DNA of 64,000 bases from the NCBI RefSeq assembly GCF_039679125.1, contig NZ_CP155551.1:3658001-3722000 (forward strand), read 5' to 3'. The notes under the pieces were generated by a model. The model had not been told where the DNA came from. It saw only the letters and a list, made by a program, of their open reading frames with translations, and made no database searches. A program made the translations under genes and the position numbers. Shown one piece after another: positions 45,846-58,143 of this stretch (position 1 is the stretch's first letter; the number at the start of each line of letters is the position of its first letter). This DNA is from Blastococcus sp. HT6-4 (lineage in GTDB: Bacteria > Actinomycetota > Actinomycetes > Mycobacteriales > Geodermatophilaceae).

Positions 45846-46728
45846 AGAAGGCGAAGCGGAACACGATGTTGATCCACACCAGGATGCCCACGGCACCGCC
45901 GAACGCCGAGGCCGTCACGCTCCCGGAGATCAGCGAGAGGTAGAGGTTGCCGATCAGCTTCAGCGCCTCGAACCCGGCGGCCCCGAAGAGCGCCCCGCGC
46001 AGCAGCCGGCGCAGCGGGTGCGCGGTCGCGGGCACGACCTTGAGCAGCCACAGGAACACGACGACGTCGCCGGCGAAGGCCAGCGCCAGGCTGACCACCG
46101 TGGTGAGCACGAAGAGCCCGGGAGCATCCTCGAGGCCGAGCAGCTCGAGCAGCCAGGAGGTCGCCCAGGTGGCGACGCCGGTCAGCCCCAGGCTCGACAG
46201 CCCCACCACGCCGAGGATGAGCAGGGCCATGACGTCCTGGACGTTGTCGCGCAGGAACTCCGGCTCCTCGGGGCGGCCCTTCCAGATGCGCTCCATGCCG
46301 ATCCGCAGCTTGTCCATCGCCCGCAGGCCGGCGTAGATGAAGCCGGCCAGGCCGATGACGCCCACGACCCCCGCCGAGCCGACCGCGCCGTCGAGCTCGG
46401 CGACGATCTCCTCGCCCGTGGCGCCCGGGAACGCCTCCCGGATGGCGGCGTAGAGCTCGCGCTGCAACAGTTCGTCGCCCGCGATCACCAGGCCGATGAC
46501 CGAGGCGACCAGCAGCAGCATCGGGAACAGCCCGAGGAAGACGAAGTAGGTGACGCCGGCGGCCATCAGGTCGCCCTGCGTGCGGCGGTAGCGGCCCCCC
46601 GCCCGGGCCAGGTGGTCGAACCACGGCGATCGCCGGCGGGCAGCGCCGATCGCGGCTTCGACGCGGTCCCACGTGCGGGCCGGCAACCCCTTGGCGGGCG
46701 GGGCGTCGCCGGAGCGGCTCGAACTCAC
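45736..46728 (-). CDS. YihY/BrkB-family inner-membrane protein
   Basis: 330 residues with about six helices. Family features are DLMAAGVTYFVFLGLFPMLLL, the GLRAMDKLRIGMERIW segment and GAVGILVWINIVFRFAFFTAA near the end. YihY (formerly 'RNase BN') proteins are membrane proteins of unclear role; no nuclease motif is visible and that old name should not be used. The GTG start at 46728 has CAGACT six bases upstream, the same arrangement as folD. Its last codons are antisense to the carboxypeptidase tail. It is the Rv3335c counterpart by position. Confidence 0.88.
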   Translation of the reverse strand: MSSSRSGDAPPAKGLPARTWDRVEAAIGAARRRSPWFDHLARAGGRYRRTQGDLMAAGVTYFVFLGLFPMLLLVASVIGLVIAGDELLQRELYAAIREAFPGATGEEIVAELDGAVGSAGVVGVIGLAGFIYAGLRAMDKLRIGMERIWKGRPEEPEFLRDNVQDVMALLILGVVGLSSLGLTGVATWATSWLLELLGLEDAPGLFVLTTVVSLALAFAGDVVVFLWLLKVVPATAHPLRRLLRGALFGAAGFEALKLIGNLYLSLISGSVTASAFGGAVGILVWINIVFRFAFFTAAWTATIPALEIAAAERAPRPQSDAPVHERSPSR

Positions 46729-46734
46729 CGCCCG

Positions 46735-46740
46735 AGTCTG
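46735..46740 (-). promoter_or_regulatory. Possible leaderless -10 element for the YihY gene
   Basis: CAGACT on the minus strand ends six bases before the GTG at 46728. An identical arrangement precedes folD (56645-56650). Confidence 0.35.
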
Positions 46741-46780
46741 GGCGATCGGCTCCCGCGCCGCCCTCCGGCCCCCGCCCCGC

Positions 46781-50561
<3,781 letters not shown>

Positions 50562-50574
50562 GCGGAGTTCTCGC

Positions 50575-51906
50575 TCAGCCGGCCGGGGCCTCGCTGCTCT
50601 CCTCGCCCTCCGGCGCCGCGGCCGGCGGCGGGCTGACCTCGAGGCGGGCGATCCGCCGGCCGTCGAGCTCCAGCACCGCCAGCTGCCGGCCCTCGACCTC
50701 GACCGTGTCGCCGACCTCGGGCAGCCGCCCGAGGTCGGCCAGCACGTAGCCGGCGACCGTCTCGTACGGCCCTTCCGGCAGCCGCAGCCCGGTGGCCTCG
50801 GCGAAGTCGTCGAGGTTGAGCAGGCCGTCGACCTCGCGAGGGGCGTCGGGTGACTGCCCCGCCTCGGGGGCGACCTCCTCGTCGTACTCGTCGTAGATCT
50901 CCCCGATGACCTCCTCGATGAGGTCCTCGAGGGTGACGATGCCGTCGGTCCCGCCGTACTCGTCGACCACGATGGCGAGGTGCTGGTTCTCCCGGCGCAT
51001 CTCGCTGAGCACGGTGAGCACGGCCGCCGTCCCCGGGAGCCGGGTGACCTCCCGGGCGAGGTCACCCACGGTCGCCGCCCGGCCGGCCGGGTGGTTGGGC
51101 AGGAACAGGTCGCGGACGTGCACGAAACCCACGACGTCGTCCTCGTCCCGCCCGACGACCGGGAACCGCGACCAGTTCGACTCGGCGACGAGCTTGGCCG
51201 CCCGGCTGGCGGTCATGGACGCGTCGAGGAACTGCACCTCGGTGCGCGGCGTCATGACCTCGCGGACCTCGCGCTCCCCGGCGCGGAACACCTCGTCGAT
51301 GAGCCGCCGCTCGTCGCTGCTGAGCGACTCGTGCGCCGCCACCAGGTCGCGCAGCTCCTCCTGGCTGATCGACTCGCCGCTGGCCTTCGGATCGGCGCCG
51401 ACCAGCCGGACGAGGCCGTTCGTCGACTTCGACAGCAACCAGATGACGGGCCGGGACAGCTTGGCGATCGCGTTGAGCGGCGCCGCGACCAGCAGCGCGA
51501 AGCCCTCGGCCCGCTGCAGCGCCAGCCGCTTGGGGGTCAGCTCGCCCAGGACCAGCGACACGTAGCTGATCGCGATGGTGACCAGCACGAGCGCGAGCGT
51601 GCCGGCCAGCCCCTCGCTCATCCCCCTGCCCTGCAGCCAGTCGGCCAGCGGGGCCGACAGCGTGCTCGCGCCGAACGCGGCGGAGAAGAAGCCGGCGAGC
51701 GTGACCCCGACCTGGACGGCGGCCAGGAACTGGTTCGGGTCCTTCAGCAGCTTCTGCACCGCCTGACCGCGGCGGCCACCCTGCTCGGCCATCGCGCGGA
51801 CCTGCGACTCCCGAAGGGAGACCAGGGCGATCTCGGCGCCGGCGAAGACACCGCCGATCATGACGAAGGCGACGACCATGACGATGTTGAGCCAGACGTC
51901 GCTCAC
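50575..51906 (-). CDS. CNNM/CorC-family membrane protein (hemolysin-related)
   Basis: 443 residues: an N-terminal DUF21 (CNNM) membrane domain with four helices (VVAFVMIGGVFAGAEIALVSL first), then a CBS pair (VMTPRTEVQFLDASM; VVDEYGGTDGIVTLEDLIEEV(I)GEI) and a C-terminal CorC_HlyC domain (GLLNLDDFAEATGLRLPEG). These proteins are linked to Mg/Co or Na-coupled Mg export; the 'hemolysin' label is historical. The GTG at 51906 is favoured by GAGGAG ten bases upstream and by starting right before the first helix; an ATG at 51951 would add 15 residues without a good ribosome site. Confidence 0.9.
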   Translation of the reverse strand: MSDVWLNIVMVVAFVMIGGVFAGAEIALVSLRESQVRAMAEQGGRRGQAVQKLLKDPNQFLAAVQVGVTLAGFFSAAFGASTLSAPLADWLQGRGMSEGLAGTLALVLVTIAISYVSLVLGELTPKRLALQRAEGFALLVAAPLNAIAKLSRPVIWLLSKSTNGLVRLVGADPKASGESISQEELRDLVAAHESLSSDERRLIDEVFRAGEREVREVMTPRTEVQFLDASMTASRAAKLVAESNWSRFPVVGRDEDDVVGFVHVRDLFLPNHPAGRAATVGDLAREVTRLPGTAAVLTVLSEMRRENQHLAIVVDEYGGTDGIVTLEDLIEEVIGEIYDEYDEEVAPEAGQSPDAPREVDGLLNLDDFAEATGLRLPEGPYETVAGYVLADLGRLPEVGDTVEVEGRQLAVLELDGRRIARLEVSPPPAAAPEGEESSEAPAG

Positions 51907-52104
51907 CGGCGGCGTGCTCCTCGGGGTTGTGGCGGGGACGGACCGTTCCATGGTGCCCGGTCCATGCTGCCCGGCGGGGCCTCGCCCATGCCCGGTCGCC
52001 CTCCGGCCGGAGGGTGACCCCGGCCACCGCACGGGGCTACCGCCGACGCTGAAACACGGTTAGTCTCCACTCAGTAACAGATCGTGATCTTCCTGAGGAT
52101 CCCC

Positions 52105-53112
52105 ATGCGCCACCGGCCACCCGGTTCCCCGTTGCCCGCCCGACTGCGCGCCGCCGTCCTCCGGCCGGGACTGCTCCCCTTCCACCGGCCGGGCAACCGC
52201 GTCCGGCGCCTCGCCTTCGCCGTGGTCGTCACGGCGGTGATGACGGCCGTGCTCGTCGCAGTGCCGGTCGTGTCGGGAACCTCCGGCTCACCGCCGGTGT
52301 CCCTGGACGCCTCGTCGTCGCGTTCGTCAGCCCACGGCTCGTCGGCCGGATCACCGCACGAGTCCTCCACCTCGGCGTTCCCCGGCACCTCGCCGGAGGC
52401 CACGGCCGGACCCGGGACCGGCCTGCACCCGGCCGCACCGCCGTCCACGGGCGGCTCGGTGCCGCCCGCCTCGGTGGCGCCCGGGCCGCCCCCGCGGGTG
52501 ACCGGGCCGACGACGGGGGCTGTGACCGGGCCGGCACCGGCCGACCCGCCGTCGGCCGGTGCTGCGGCCGGCTCCCCGGCCGCGCGGTCCTCGTCGCAGG
52601 CCCCGTCCTCGTCGTCGGCACCGTCGTCCTCGAGGGCGCCGTCGTCGTCGGCAGGCTCCTCGTCGTCCCCGGTGGCCCCCGCCCCGTCGTCCGCCGGCTC
52701 CCGCCCCTCCGCGCCCGTCGCGGCGGCGGCCACCCCGGCCGCGCCCGGGGACGAGGCGCAGGTGCTCGCCCTGGTCAACGAGCAGCGGGCCCTCGCCGGC
52801 TGTGGCGCGGTCACCGCGGACCCGGCGCTGGCCGGCGTGGCGCGCGCACACAGTGCGGACATGCGCGACCGGGGGTTCTTCGACCACGTGAACCCGTCCG
52901 GGGTCGACCCGTTCGAGCGAGCCAGGCAGGTCGGCATCACGGCGCGGGCGGAGAACATCGCCCGCGGCCAGCGGGACGCCGCGGCCGTCATGGAGGCGTG
53001 GATGAACAGCCCGGGGCACCGGAAGAACATCCTCGACTGCCGGCTGCGGACGCTCGGCGTCGGCGTGGCCACCGGCGCCGGCGGCCCCTGGTGGACCCAG
53101 CTCTTCGGCTGA
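52105..53112 (+). CDS. Secreted CAP-domain (SCP-like) protein
   Basis: 335 residues. After a short basic start and one hydrophobic segment (LAFAVVVTAVMTAVLVAVPVV) comes a ~150-residue Ser/Pro/Ala low-complexity linker, then a CAP domain (about 220-335). CAP features are VLALVNEQRALAGCG, the metal-site His in AHSADMRDRGFFDH, ARAENIARG and AWMNSPGHRKNILD with the second His. Bacterial CAP proteins are extracellular with mostly unknown roles. The two Cys (GCGAV and LDCRL) may form a disulfide. The ATG at 52105 has TGAGGA six bases upstream; the GTG at 52084 is less likely. Confidence 0.88.
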   Translation: MRHRPPGSPLPARLRAAVLRPGLLPFHRPGNRVRRLAFAVVVTAVMTAVLVAVPVVSGTSGSPPVSLDASSSRSSAHGSSAGSPHESSTSAFPGTSPEATAGPGTGLHPAAPPSTGGSVPPASVAPGPPPRVTGPTTGAVTGPAPADPPSAGAAAGSPAARSSSQAPSSSSAPSSSRAPSSSAGSSSSPVAPAPSSAGSRPSAPVAAAATPAAPGDEAQVLALVNEQRALAGCGAVTADPALAGVARAHSADMRDRGFFDHVNPSGVDPFERARQVGITARAENIARGQRDAAAVMEAWMNSPGHRKNILDCRLRTLGVGVATGAGGPWWTQLFG

Positions 53113-53162
53113 GGCCTATCTCCCCGGCCCGGCGCCGCGGGGCGCACCGTCCCGGGAACGCA

Positions 53163-53198
53163 CGCGGGCCCCTCGACCCGGAGGTCGAGGGGCCCGCG
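53163..53198. terminator. Strong bidirectional terminator between CAP-protein gene and icd
   Basis: A perfect 16-bp stem (CGCGGGCCCCTCGACC with GGTCGAGGGGCCCGCG) closes a four-base loop. It lies 50 bases after the CAP-protein stop and 17 bases from the icd stop, serving both convergent genes. Confidence 0.88.
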
Positions 53199-53214
53199 CC
53201 GACGAGGTCCTACG

Positions 53215-54429
53215 TCAGGCCATGGCCTTCTGCAGGTTGGCGTCGATGGCCGCCAGGAAGTCCTGGGTGTTCAGCCACGGCTGGTCCTTGGAGATCAGCA
53301 GCGCGAGGTCCTTGGTCATCTGGCCGCTCTCGACGGTGTCGACGCAGACCTTCTCCAGGGTCTCGGCGAAGCGGGTCACCTCGGGGGTGTTGTCCAGCTT
53401 GCCGCGGTGGGCCAGGCCCCGGGTCCAGGCGAAGATCGACGCGATCGGGTTCGTCGACGTCTGCTCGCCCTTCTGGTGCTGCCGGAAGTGGCGGGTCACC
53501 GTGCCGTGGGCGGCCTCGGCCTCGACGGTGCGGCCGTCGGGGCTCATCAGCACCGAGGTCATGAGGCCGAGCGAGCCGAAGCCCTGGGCCACGGTGTCGG
53601 ACTGCACGTCACCGTCGTAGTTCTTGCAGGCCCAGACGTAGCCGCCCTCCCACTTGAGGGAGGCGGCGACCATGTCGTCGATCAGCCGGTGCTCGTAGGT
53701 GATGCCGGCCGCGTCGAACTTCTCCTTGAACTCGGCCTGGAAGACCTCCTCGAACAGGTCCTTGAACCGGCCGTCGTAGGCCTTGAGGATCGTGTTCTTG
53801 GTGGAGAGGTAGACCGGGTACTCGCGCTGGAGCCCGTAGTTCAGCGAGGCGCGCGCGAAGTCGCGGATCGACTCGTCGAGGTTGTACATCGCCATCGCGA
53901 CGCCGCCACCGGGCGACTGGAAGACCTCGTGCTCGATGGGCGCCGAGCCGTCCTTCGGGGTGAAGGTGATGGTCAGCGTCCCCTCGCCGGGGAACTTGAA
54001 GTCGGTGGCGCGGTACTGGTCACCGAAGGCGTGGCGGCCGACGACGATCGGCTTCGTCCAGCCCGGCACCAGCCGCGGGACGTTCTCCATGATGATCGGC
54101 TCGCGGAAGATGACGCCGCCGAGGATGTTGCGGATCGTCCCGTTGGGCGAGCGGTACATCCGCTTGAGCCCGAACTCCTCGACCCGCGCCTCGTCGGGCG
54201 TGATGGTCGCGCACTTGACGCCGACGCCGTGCTTCTTGATCGCGTTGGCGGAGTCGACCGTCACCTGGTCGTCGGTGGCGTCGCGGTACTCGATGCCGAG
54301 GTCGTAGTACTCGAGGTTGACGTCGAGGTACGGGAGGATCAGCTGGTCCTTGATGAACTGCCAGATGATCCGGGTCATCTCGTCGCCGTCGAGCTCGACG
54401 ACGGTGCCCTCGACCTTGATCTTGCTCAC
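53215..54429 (-). CDS. icd: NADP-dependent isocitrate dehydrogenase (homodimeric, eukaryote-like type)
   Basis: 404 residues. It oxidises isocitrate to 2-oxoglutarate with NADP in the citric acid cycle. The start [32 protein letters not shown] with substrate-binding Ser/Arg, [23 protein letters not shown], and [16 protein letters not shown] with NPIASIFAW are typical of the ~45-kDa IDP group (mycobacterial Icd1) and unlike the E. coli enzyme. The GTG at 54429 is preceded by GAGAGGGAAA. It lies downstream of mdh with a hairpin in the 38-base gap, so both can be transcribed together. Confidence 0.96.
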   Translation of the reverse strand: MSKIKVEGTVVELDGDEMTRIIWQFIKDQLILPYLDVNLEYYDLGIEYRDATDDQVTVDSANAIKKHGVGVKCATITPDEARVEEFGLKRMYRSPNGTIRNILGGVIFREPIIMENVPRLVPGWTKPIVVGRHAFGDQYRATDFKFPGEGTLTITFTPKDGSAPIEHEVFQSPGGGVAMAMYNLDESIRDFARASLNYGLQREYPVYLSTKNTILKAYDGRFKDLFEEVFQAEFKEKFDAAGITYEHRLIDDMVAASLKWEGGYVWACKNYDGDVQSDTVAQGFGSLGLMTSVLMSPDGRTVEAEAAHGTVTRHFRQHQKGEQTSTNPIASIFAWTRGLAHRGKLDNTPEVTRFAETLEKVCVDTVESGQMTKDLALLISKDQPWLNTQDFLAAIDANLQKAMA

Positions 54430-54452
54430 GTGGTTGATTTCCCTCTCTGCAG

Positions 54453-54473
54453 CTCTGACCGGTCCGGTCAGAG
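54453..54473 (-). terminator. Hairpin containing the mdh stop codon
   Basis: CTCTGACC and GGTCAGAG pair across five bases; the mdh TGA lies in the stem. It may attenuate read-through from mdh into icd or protect the 3' end. Confidence 0.45.
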
Positions 54474-55421
54474 GTCGGCTACGTCGGCCTGCTTGGCGCG
54501 CACTGCTTCGGCCGCCTCGCGCAGCCCCGCCACTTCGCTGTCGGTCAGGTCGCTCTCGACGACGCGCTTCACGCCCTCGCGGCCGATCTCGGCCTCCACC
54601 CCCAGGTAGACCCCGGAGATGCCGTACTCCCCGTCGACCCAGGCGCACACCGGCATGACGGCACCGGAGTCCTCCATCACCGCGCGGGCCATGCGGGCAG
54701 CGGCGGCGGACGGAGCGTAGTAGGCGGACCCGGTCTTCAGGAGCGCGACCACCTCCGCACCACCGTTCCGGGTGCGCTGGACCAGGTGCTCGATGCGGTC
54801 GGCCGCCATGACGTCGGCCAGCGGCTTGCCGTCGACGGTGCACCGCGAGGGCACCGGCACCATCGTGTCGCCGTGCGACCCGAGGGTCAGCGTGCGCACC
54901 GAGCCGACCGGGACGCCGAGCTCCTCGGCGACGTTGTCGGTGAAGCGGGCGGTGTCGAGCATGCCCGCCTGGCCCATGACCCGGTGCTTCGGGAAGCCGG
55001 TGGCGAGCTGCGCCAGCGCGGTCATCTCGTCGAGCGGGTTGGAGACGACGATGACCACCGCGTCGGGCGAGGTGCGCGCGATGTTCTCGGCGACCTGCCG
55101 GACGATCCCGGCGTTGGTCTCGATGAGATCCATCCGGCTCATGCCCGGCTTGCGGGGCAGGCCCGCGGTGATCACGACGACGTCGGATCCCTCGGTGCCC
55201 TCGTAGGAGCCGCCGCCGACGCCGACGACCTTCGTCTCGAAGCCCTCGACCGGGCGCGACTGGTTCATGTCCAGCGCGAGCCCCTCGGGCTTGCCCTCCA
55301 CGATGTCGGTGAGCACGACGGTCTCGAAGATGTCGTACTCGGCCAGCCGGAGTGCGGTGGTGGAGCCGTAGAAGCCGGCACCGACCACGGTGACCTTGCC
55401 GTTCCTGGGCTGCTTCGCCAT
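54468..55421 (-). CDS. mdh: Malate dehydrogenase (lactate dehydrogenase-like)
   Basis: 317 residues of the LDH-like MDH group. [19 protein letters not shown] with an Asp at the end of the second strand (VVLTDIVEG) indicates [14 protein letters not shown] has the substrate arginines, [11 protein letters not shown] and [12 protein letters not shown] the catalytic His. It interconverts malate and oxaloacetate next to icd, forming a small citric-acid-cycle cluster. The ATG at 55421 follows TAGGTT by seven bases, a leaderless arrangement; the in-frame TTG nine bases upstream is unlikely. Confidence 0.95.
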   Translation of the reverse strand: MAKQPRNGKVTVVGAGFYGSTTALRLAEYDIFETVVLTDIVEGKPEGLALDMNQSRPVEGFETKVVGVGGGSYEGTEGSDVVVITAGLPRKPGMSRMDLIETNAGIVRQVAENIARTSPDAVVIVVSNPLDEMTALAQLATGFPKHRVMGQAGMLDTARFTDNVAEELGVPVGSVRTLTLGSHGDTMVPVPSRCTVDGKPLADVMAADRIEHLVQRTRNGGAEVVALLKTGSAYYAPSAAAARMARAVMEDSGAVMPVCAWVDGEYGISGVYLGVEAEIGREGVKRVVESDLTDSEVAGLREAAEAVRAKQADVADL

Positions 55422-55428
55422 GGTCGCC

Positions 55429-55434
55429 AACCTA
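55429..55434 (-). promoter_or_regulatory. Leaderless -10 element for mdh
   Basis: TAGGTT on the minus strand ends seven bases before the ATG at 55421. It would drive mdh and possibly icd. Confidence 0.55.
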
Positions 55435-55466
55435 GCCCTGCTCGCGGGGTCGCGCCGCTGGGGGCC

Positions 55467-55766
55467 TCACGTGCCGGGGATGGTCAGCGCGACGACGGTC
55501 AGTGCGATCCCGCAGCCGGCCATGAGCACGACGTCGACCGGACGGGTGCGGACGGCGAGGAAGCCGACCCGGCGAACGGGCAGGAAGACCCGCAGCAGCG
55601 CCGCCCCCACCATGGCCAGCCCGACGACGCCCAGCCCCCACCGCCAGTGCCCGAAGGCGACCAGCAGCAGCCCCGCGGCCACCACGACGAGGACCGCCAG
55701 CAGCGGGAGCTGCCGCACCAGCCCGGCGAGGAACGGGCGGCGGACGTAGAGAGGCGGGCGGGTCAT
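55467..55766 (-). CDS. DUF3017-family small membrane protein
   Basis: 99 residues with three helices (LPLLAVLVVVAAGLLLV, a middle one after HWRWG, and VVLMAGCGIALTVVALTI). The pattern VGAALLRVFLPVRRVGFLAVR is the conserved core of DUF3017, which in actinobacteria sits directly downstream of folD (Rv3355c-Rv3356c). The ATG lies two bases after the folD stop, so it is coupled to it. Function unknown. Confidence 0.82.
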   Translation of the reverse strand: MTRPPLYVRRPFLAGLVRQLPLLAVLVVVAAGLLLVAFGHWRWGLGVVGLAMVGAALLRVFLPVRRVGFLAVRTRPVDVVLMAGCGIALTVVALTIPGT

Positions 55767-55768
55767 GC

Positions 55769-56638
55769 TCAGGCGGAGAGCGCCTCGCGCGCCGCCGCCT
55801 GCTCGGCCGCGAGCACCACGTTCTGCAGCAGCATCGCCCGGGTCATCGGGCCGACGCCGCCGGGGTTGGGGGCCACGAACCCGGCGACGGCCGCCACGTC
55901 GGGGGCGACGTCGCCGGCGATCTTCCCGTCGACCCGGCTCACGCCCACGTCGAGGACGGCGGCGCCCGGTTTGACCATGCCGGCGGTGATCAGCCCGGGA
56001 ACACCGGCCGCGGCCACCACGACGTCGGCGGACCGGACGTGCGCGGCGAGGTCGCGGGTGCCGGTGTGGCACAGGGTGACCGTGGCGTTCTCCGACCGGC
56101 GGGTGAGCAGCAGGCCGAGGGGCCGGCCGACGGTGATGCCGCGGCCGATGACGACGACCTCGGCGCCGGCGATCGGCACCTCGAAGCGGCGCAGCAGCTC
56201 CACGATGCCCACCGGGGTGCAGGGCAGCGGGCCCGGCACGTTCAGCACCAGCCGCCCGAGGTTCACCGGGTGCAGCCCGTCGGCGTCCTTCGCCGGATCC
56301 ATGGCCTCCAGGATCGTGCTCTCCTCGATCCCCGTCGGCAGCGGCAGCTGCACGATGTAGCCGGTGCAGGCGGGGTCGGCGTTGAGCTCCGCGACCACGG
56401 CCAGCACGTCGTCCTGGGAGGCCGTGGCGGGCAGCTCGCGCTGGATGCTGGCGATGCCGACCTGGGCGCAGTCGGAGTGCTTGGCGTTGACGTACCAGCG
56501 GCTGCCGGGATCGTCACCCACCAGGAGCGTGCCGAGACCGGGCCGGTGACCGGCTGCGGCGAGCGCGGCCACCCGCTCGGTCAGCTCGGTGCGGATCGCT
56601 GCGGCGGTGGCCTTGCCGTCCAGAATCGTCGCGGGCAC
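55769..56638 (-). CDS. folD: Methylenetetrahydrofolate dehydrogenase / cyclohydrolase
   Basis: 289 residues; a bifunctional enzyme interconverting 5,10-methylene-, methenyl- and 10-formyl-tetrahydrofolate. Motifs: [14 protein letters not shown] with the catalytic Lys, [40 protein letters not shown] for NADP, and the C-terminal [16 protein letters not shown]. The GTG at 56638 follows CAGACT by six bases. It supplies formyl-tetrahydrofolate for PurN and PurH, encoded 2-4 kb away. Length and motifs are normal. Confidence 0.96.
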   Translation of the reverse strand: MPATILDGKATAAAIRTELTERVAALAAAGHRPGLGTLLVGDDPGSRWYVNAKHSDCAQVGIASIQRELPATASQDDVLAVVAELNADPACTGYIVQLPLPTGIEESTILEAMDPAKDADGLHPVNLGRLVLNVPGPLPCTPVGIVELLRRFEVPIAGAEVVVIGRGITVGRPLGLLLTRRSENATVTLCHTGTRDLAAHVRSADVVVAAAGVPGLITAGMVKPGAAVLDVGVSRVDGKIAGDVAPDVAAVAGFVAPNPGGVGPMTRAMLLQNVVLAAEQAAAREALSA

Positions 56639-56644
56639 GCCGAC

Positions 56645-56650
56645 AGTCTG
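56645..56650 (-). promoter_or_regulatory. Possible leaderless -10 element for folD
   Basis: CAGACT on the minus strand ends six bases before the GTG at 56638, the same hexamer and spacing as at the YihY gene. The divergent gene at 56734 has a TAGGGT at 56684-56689. Confidence 0.35.
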
Positions 56651-56733
56651 CCGGAGAGGGTGCGCCAGGTGTCGCTGCGGCCCTAGGGTCGCGGTGGCGG
56701 GGGCCCTGCCCCGCGGACATGCGGAGGTGCGCG

Positions 56734-57228
56734 ATGACCGGGCGCGACCAGACCCCGACCGGCGCCACGACGCCGGTCTACTCCGACCGGCCGGTGGCCT
56801 TCCGCGGCCCGGAGAGCCTCGGCGGGTTGCTGCTGATCCTGGCCGGGCTCGCGGCCGCGATCAGCCTCCTCCTGGACTGGGTGCGCGATCCCGGGTCCAC
56901 CGGCTGGACGCTCACCCGGGAGGGCTTCGCCGATCTCGGCGGGATTTTCGACGAGGGCCTCTGGCAGCCCGTGGCCGTCGTGGTCGGCGGTGGCGTGCTG
57001 CTCGTGCTGGGCGTGCTGATGTGGCTCCCCGCCCGGACGCACCGGCTCCTCGGGCTGCTGGGGCTGGTGGTCAGCGGGGTCGTCGCGGCCGCCGTGGTCG
57101 TCCCGCTCGCGGACGCGGGCTGGGACGTCGATCCCTTCGGCCCCGGGTTCTGGTGCGGGGTCGCCGTCGCCGTCCTCGGCCTGCTGGGCTCGGTCAAGGC
57201 GCTGCTGACCGGCCCCCGGTACCTCTGA
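56734..57228 (+). CDS. Small membrane protein of unknown function
   Basis: 164 residues with four hydrophobic segments ([71 protein letters not shown]). The loop after the first helix has Trp, Asp and Gly residues ([13 protein letters not shown]). I do not recognise the family. The ATG at 56734 is chosen because GGAGG lies seven bases upstream; an ATG at 56719 would add five residues. The stop codon TGA is the first three bases of the dispersed repeat that follows. Confidence 0.72.
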   Translation: MTGRDQTPTGATTPVYSDRPVAFRGPESLGGLLLILAGLAAAISLLLDWVRDPGSTGWTLTREGFADLGGIFDEGLWQPVAVVVGGGVLLVLGVLMWLPARTHRLLGLLGLVVSGVVAAAVVVPLADAGWDVDPFGPGFWCGVAVAVLGLLGSVKALLTGPRYL

Positions 57229-57519
57229 CATCGCAGTCCTCCGGACCGCACCGCGGCCAGGTGCCGTCCCCTGTCGGACGAGCCGTTCCGGCGCTCGATC
57301 GCGGGACCCTCCGGGCCCCACTCCTCACGACACGAACGCACCGCGGCCAGGTGCCGTCCCCTGTCGCACGAGCCGTTCCGTCGCTCGATCGCGGGACCCT
57401 GCGGACCCCACTCCTCACGACACGAACGCACCGCGGCCAGGTGCCGTCCCCTGTCGAACGAGCCGTTCCGTCGCTCGATCGCGGGACCCTCCGGGCCCCA
57501 CTCTCCTCACGACACGAAC
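57226..57519 (-). repeat. Dispersed intergenic repeat, three tandem 90-bp copies
   Basis: Units begin at 57247, 57337 and 57427, with a partial fourth edge at 57519 (a two-base insertion, CTCTCC, in the last unit). They differ at only a few positions. A related single copy lies at 37116-37225. Unit blocks include CGCACCGCGGCCAGG, GCCGTCCCCTGTCG and GCGGGACCCTCCGGGCCCC. One edge carries the stop codon of the gene at 56734 and the other edge supplies the last codons and stop of the pentapeptide gene. It fills the gap between two convergent genes. No coding role is seen. Confidence 0.85.
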
Positions 57520-58136
57520 GCACCGTGCGCGGAGGCGAACTGGACGGCCTGCGCCAGGTCCAGCCGCACGCCGGTGAGCTCGAACGCCCGCCAGTTGATC
57601 TCCTCGGTGGAGGCGCCGCGCAGGTCGGTGCCGCGGAGCTTGACCCCCTGGAGCCGCGCGCGGTCGAGGACCGCCCCGGTGAGGTCGCACTCCCGCAGAT
57701 CGGCGTCGGTGAGGTCGGCCTCGCGGAACCGCTGGCCGGACAGGTCCAGCCCCGACAGGTCGGCCCCGCGCAGCGCCGCGTAGCTCCAGTCGCACTCGGT
57801 CGCCGTCATCGGCCGCAGGGCGGCACCGGGGAACTGCGAGCCGGTGAGCTTGCAGCCGTCCCAGGCGACGTCGATCAGCCGCGCCCGGTCGAACCGGCAG
57901 GACAGGAAGGCCGAGCCGTGGTGCCGCGCCCCGGCCATGCGCACGCCGGTGAGGACGCACTGGTCGAACACGCACCGCCGGGTGACGAGCTCCTCCAGGC
58001 CGGCGTCGTCGAACCGGCAGCGGGTGAACGTGACGCCGTCCAGCTGCGCGCCCCACCAGTCGACCCGGGCGAAGTCCGCGTCCTCGACGACGGCGCCGGC
58101 CTCCGGCGGCCCGACGTGCGGCCGTGGGCTGATCAC
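57507..58136 (-). CDS. Pentapeptide-repeat protein
   Basis: 209 residues dominated by A(D/N)LXX-type pentapeptides: FDDAGLEELV, ALRGADLSGLDLSG, FREADLTDADLRECDLTGAVLDRARLQGV (shown in parts as FREADLTDADL and RECDLTGAVL) and KLRGTDLRGA. These fold into a right-handed four-sided beta helix. Some members mimic DNA and protect gyrase, but nothing here identifies a target. The GTG start has TGAGG just upstream and lies within eight bases of the purH stop. Its final codons (GAFVS, stop) are contributed by the adjoining 90-bp repeat, so the C-terminus may have been reshaped by it. Confidence 0.87.
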   Translation of the reverse strand: MISPRPHVGPPEAGAVVEDADFARVDWWGAQLDGVTFTRCRFDDAGLEELVTRRCVFDQCVLTGVRMAGARHHGSAFLSCRFDRARLIDVAWDGCKLTGSQFPGAALRPMTATECDWSYAALRGADLSGLDLSGQRFREADLTDADLRECDLTGAVLDRARLQGVKLRGTDLRGASTEEINWRAFELTGVRLDLAQAVQFASAHGAFVS

Positions 58137-58143
58137 CGCGGCC

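Noticed and set aside
45736-46728. Naming the YihY-family protein RNase BN
   Set aside because: It is a polytopic membrane protein without metal-binding nuclease motifs; that name belongs to a different protein.
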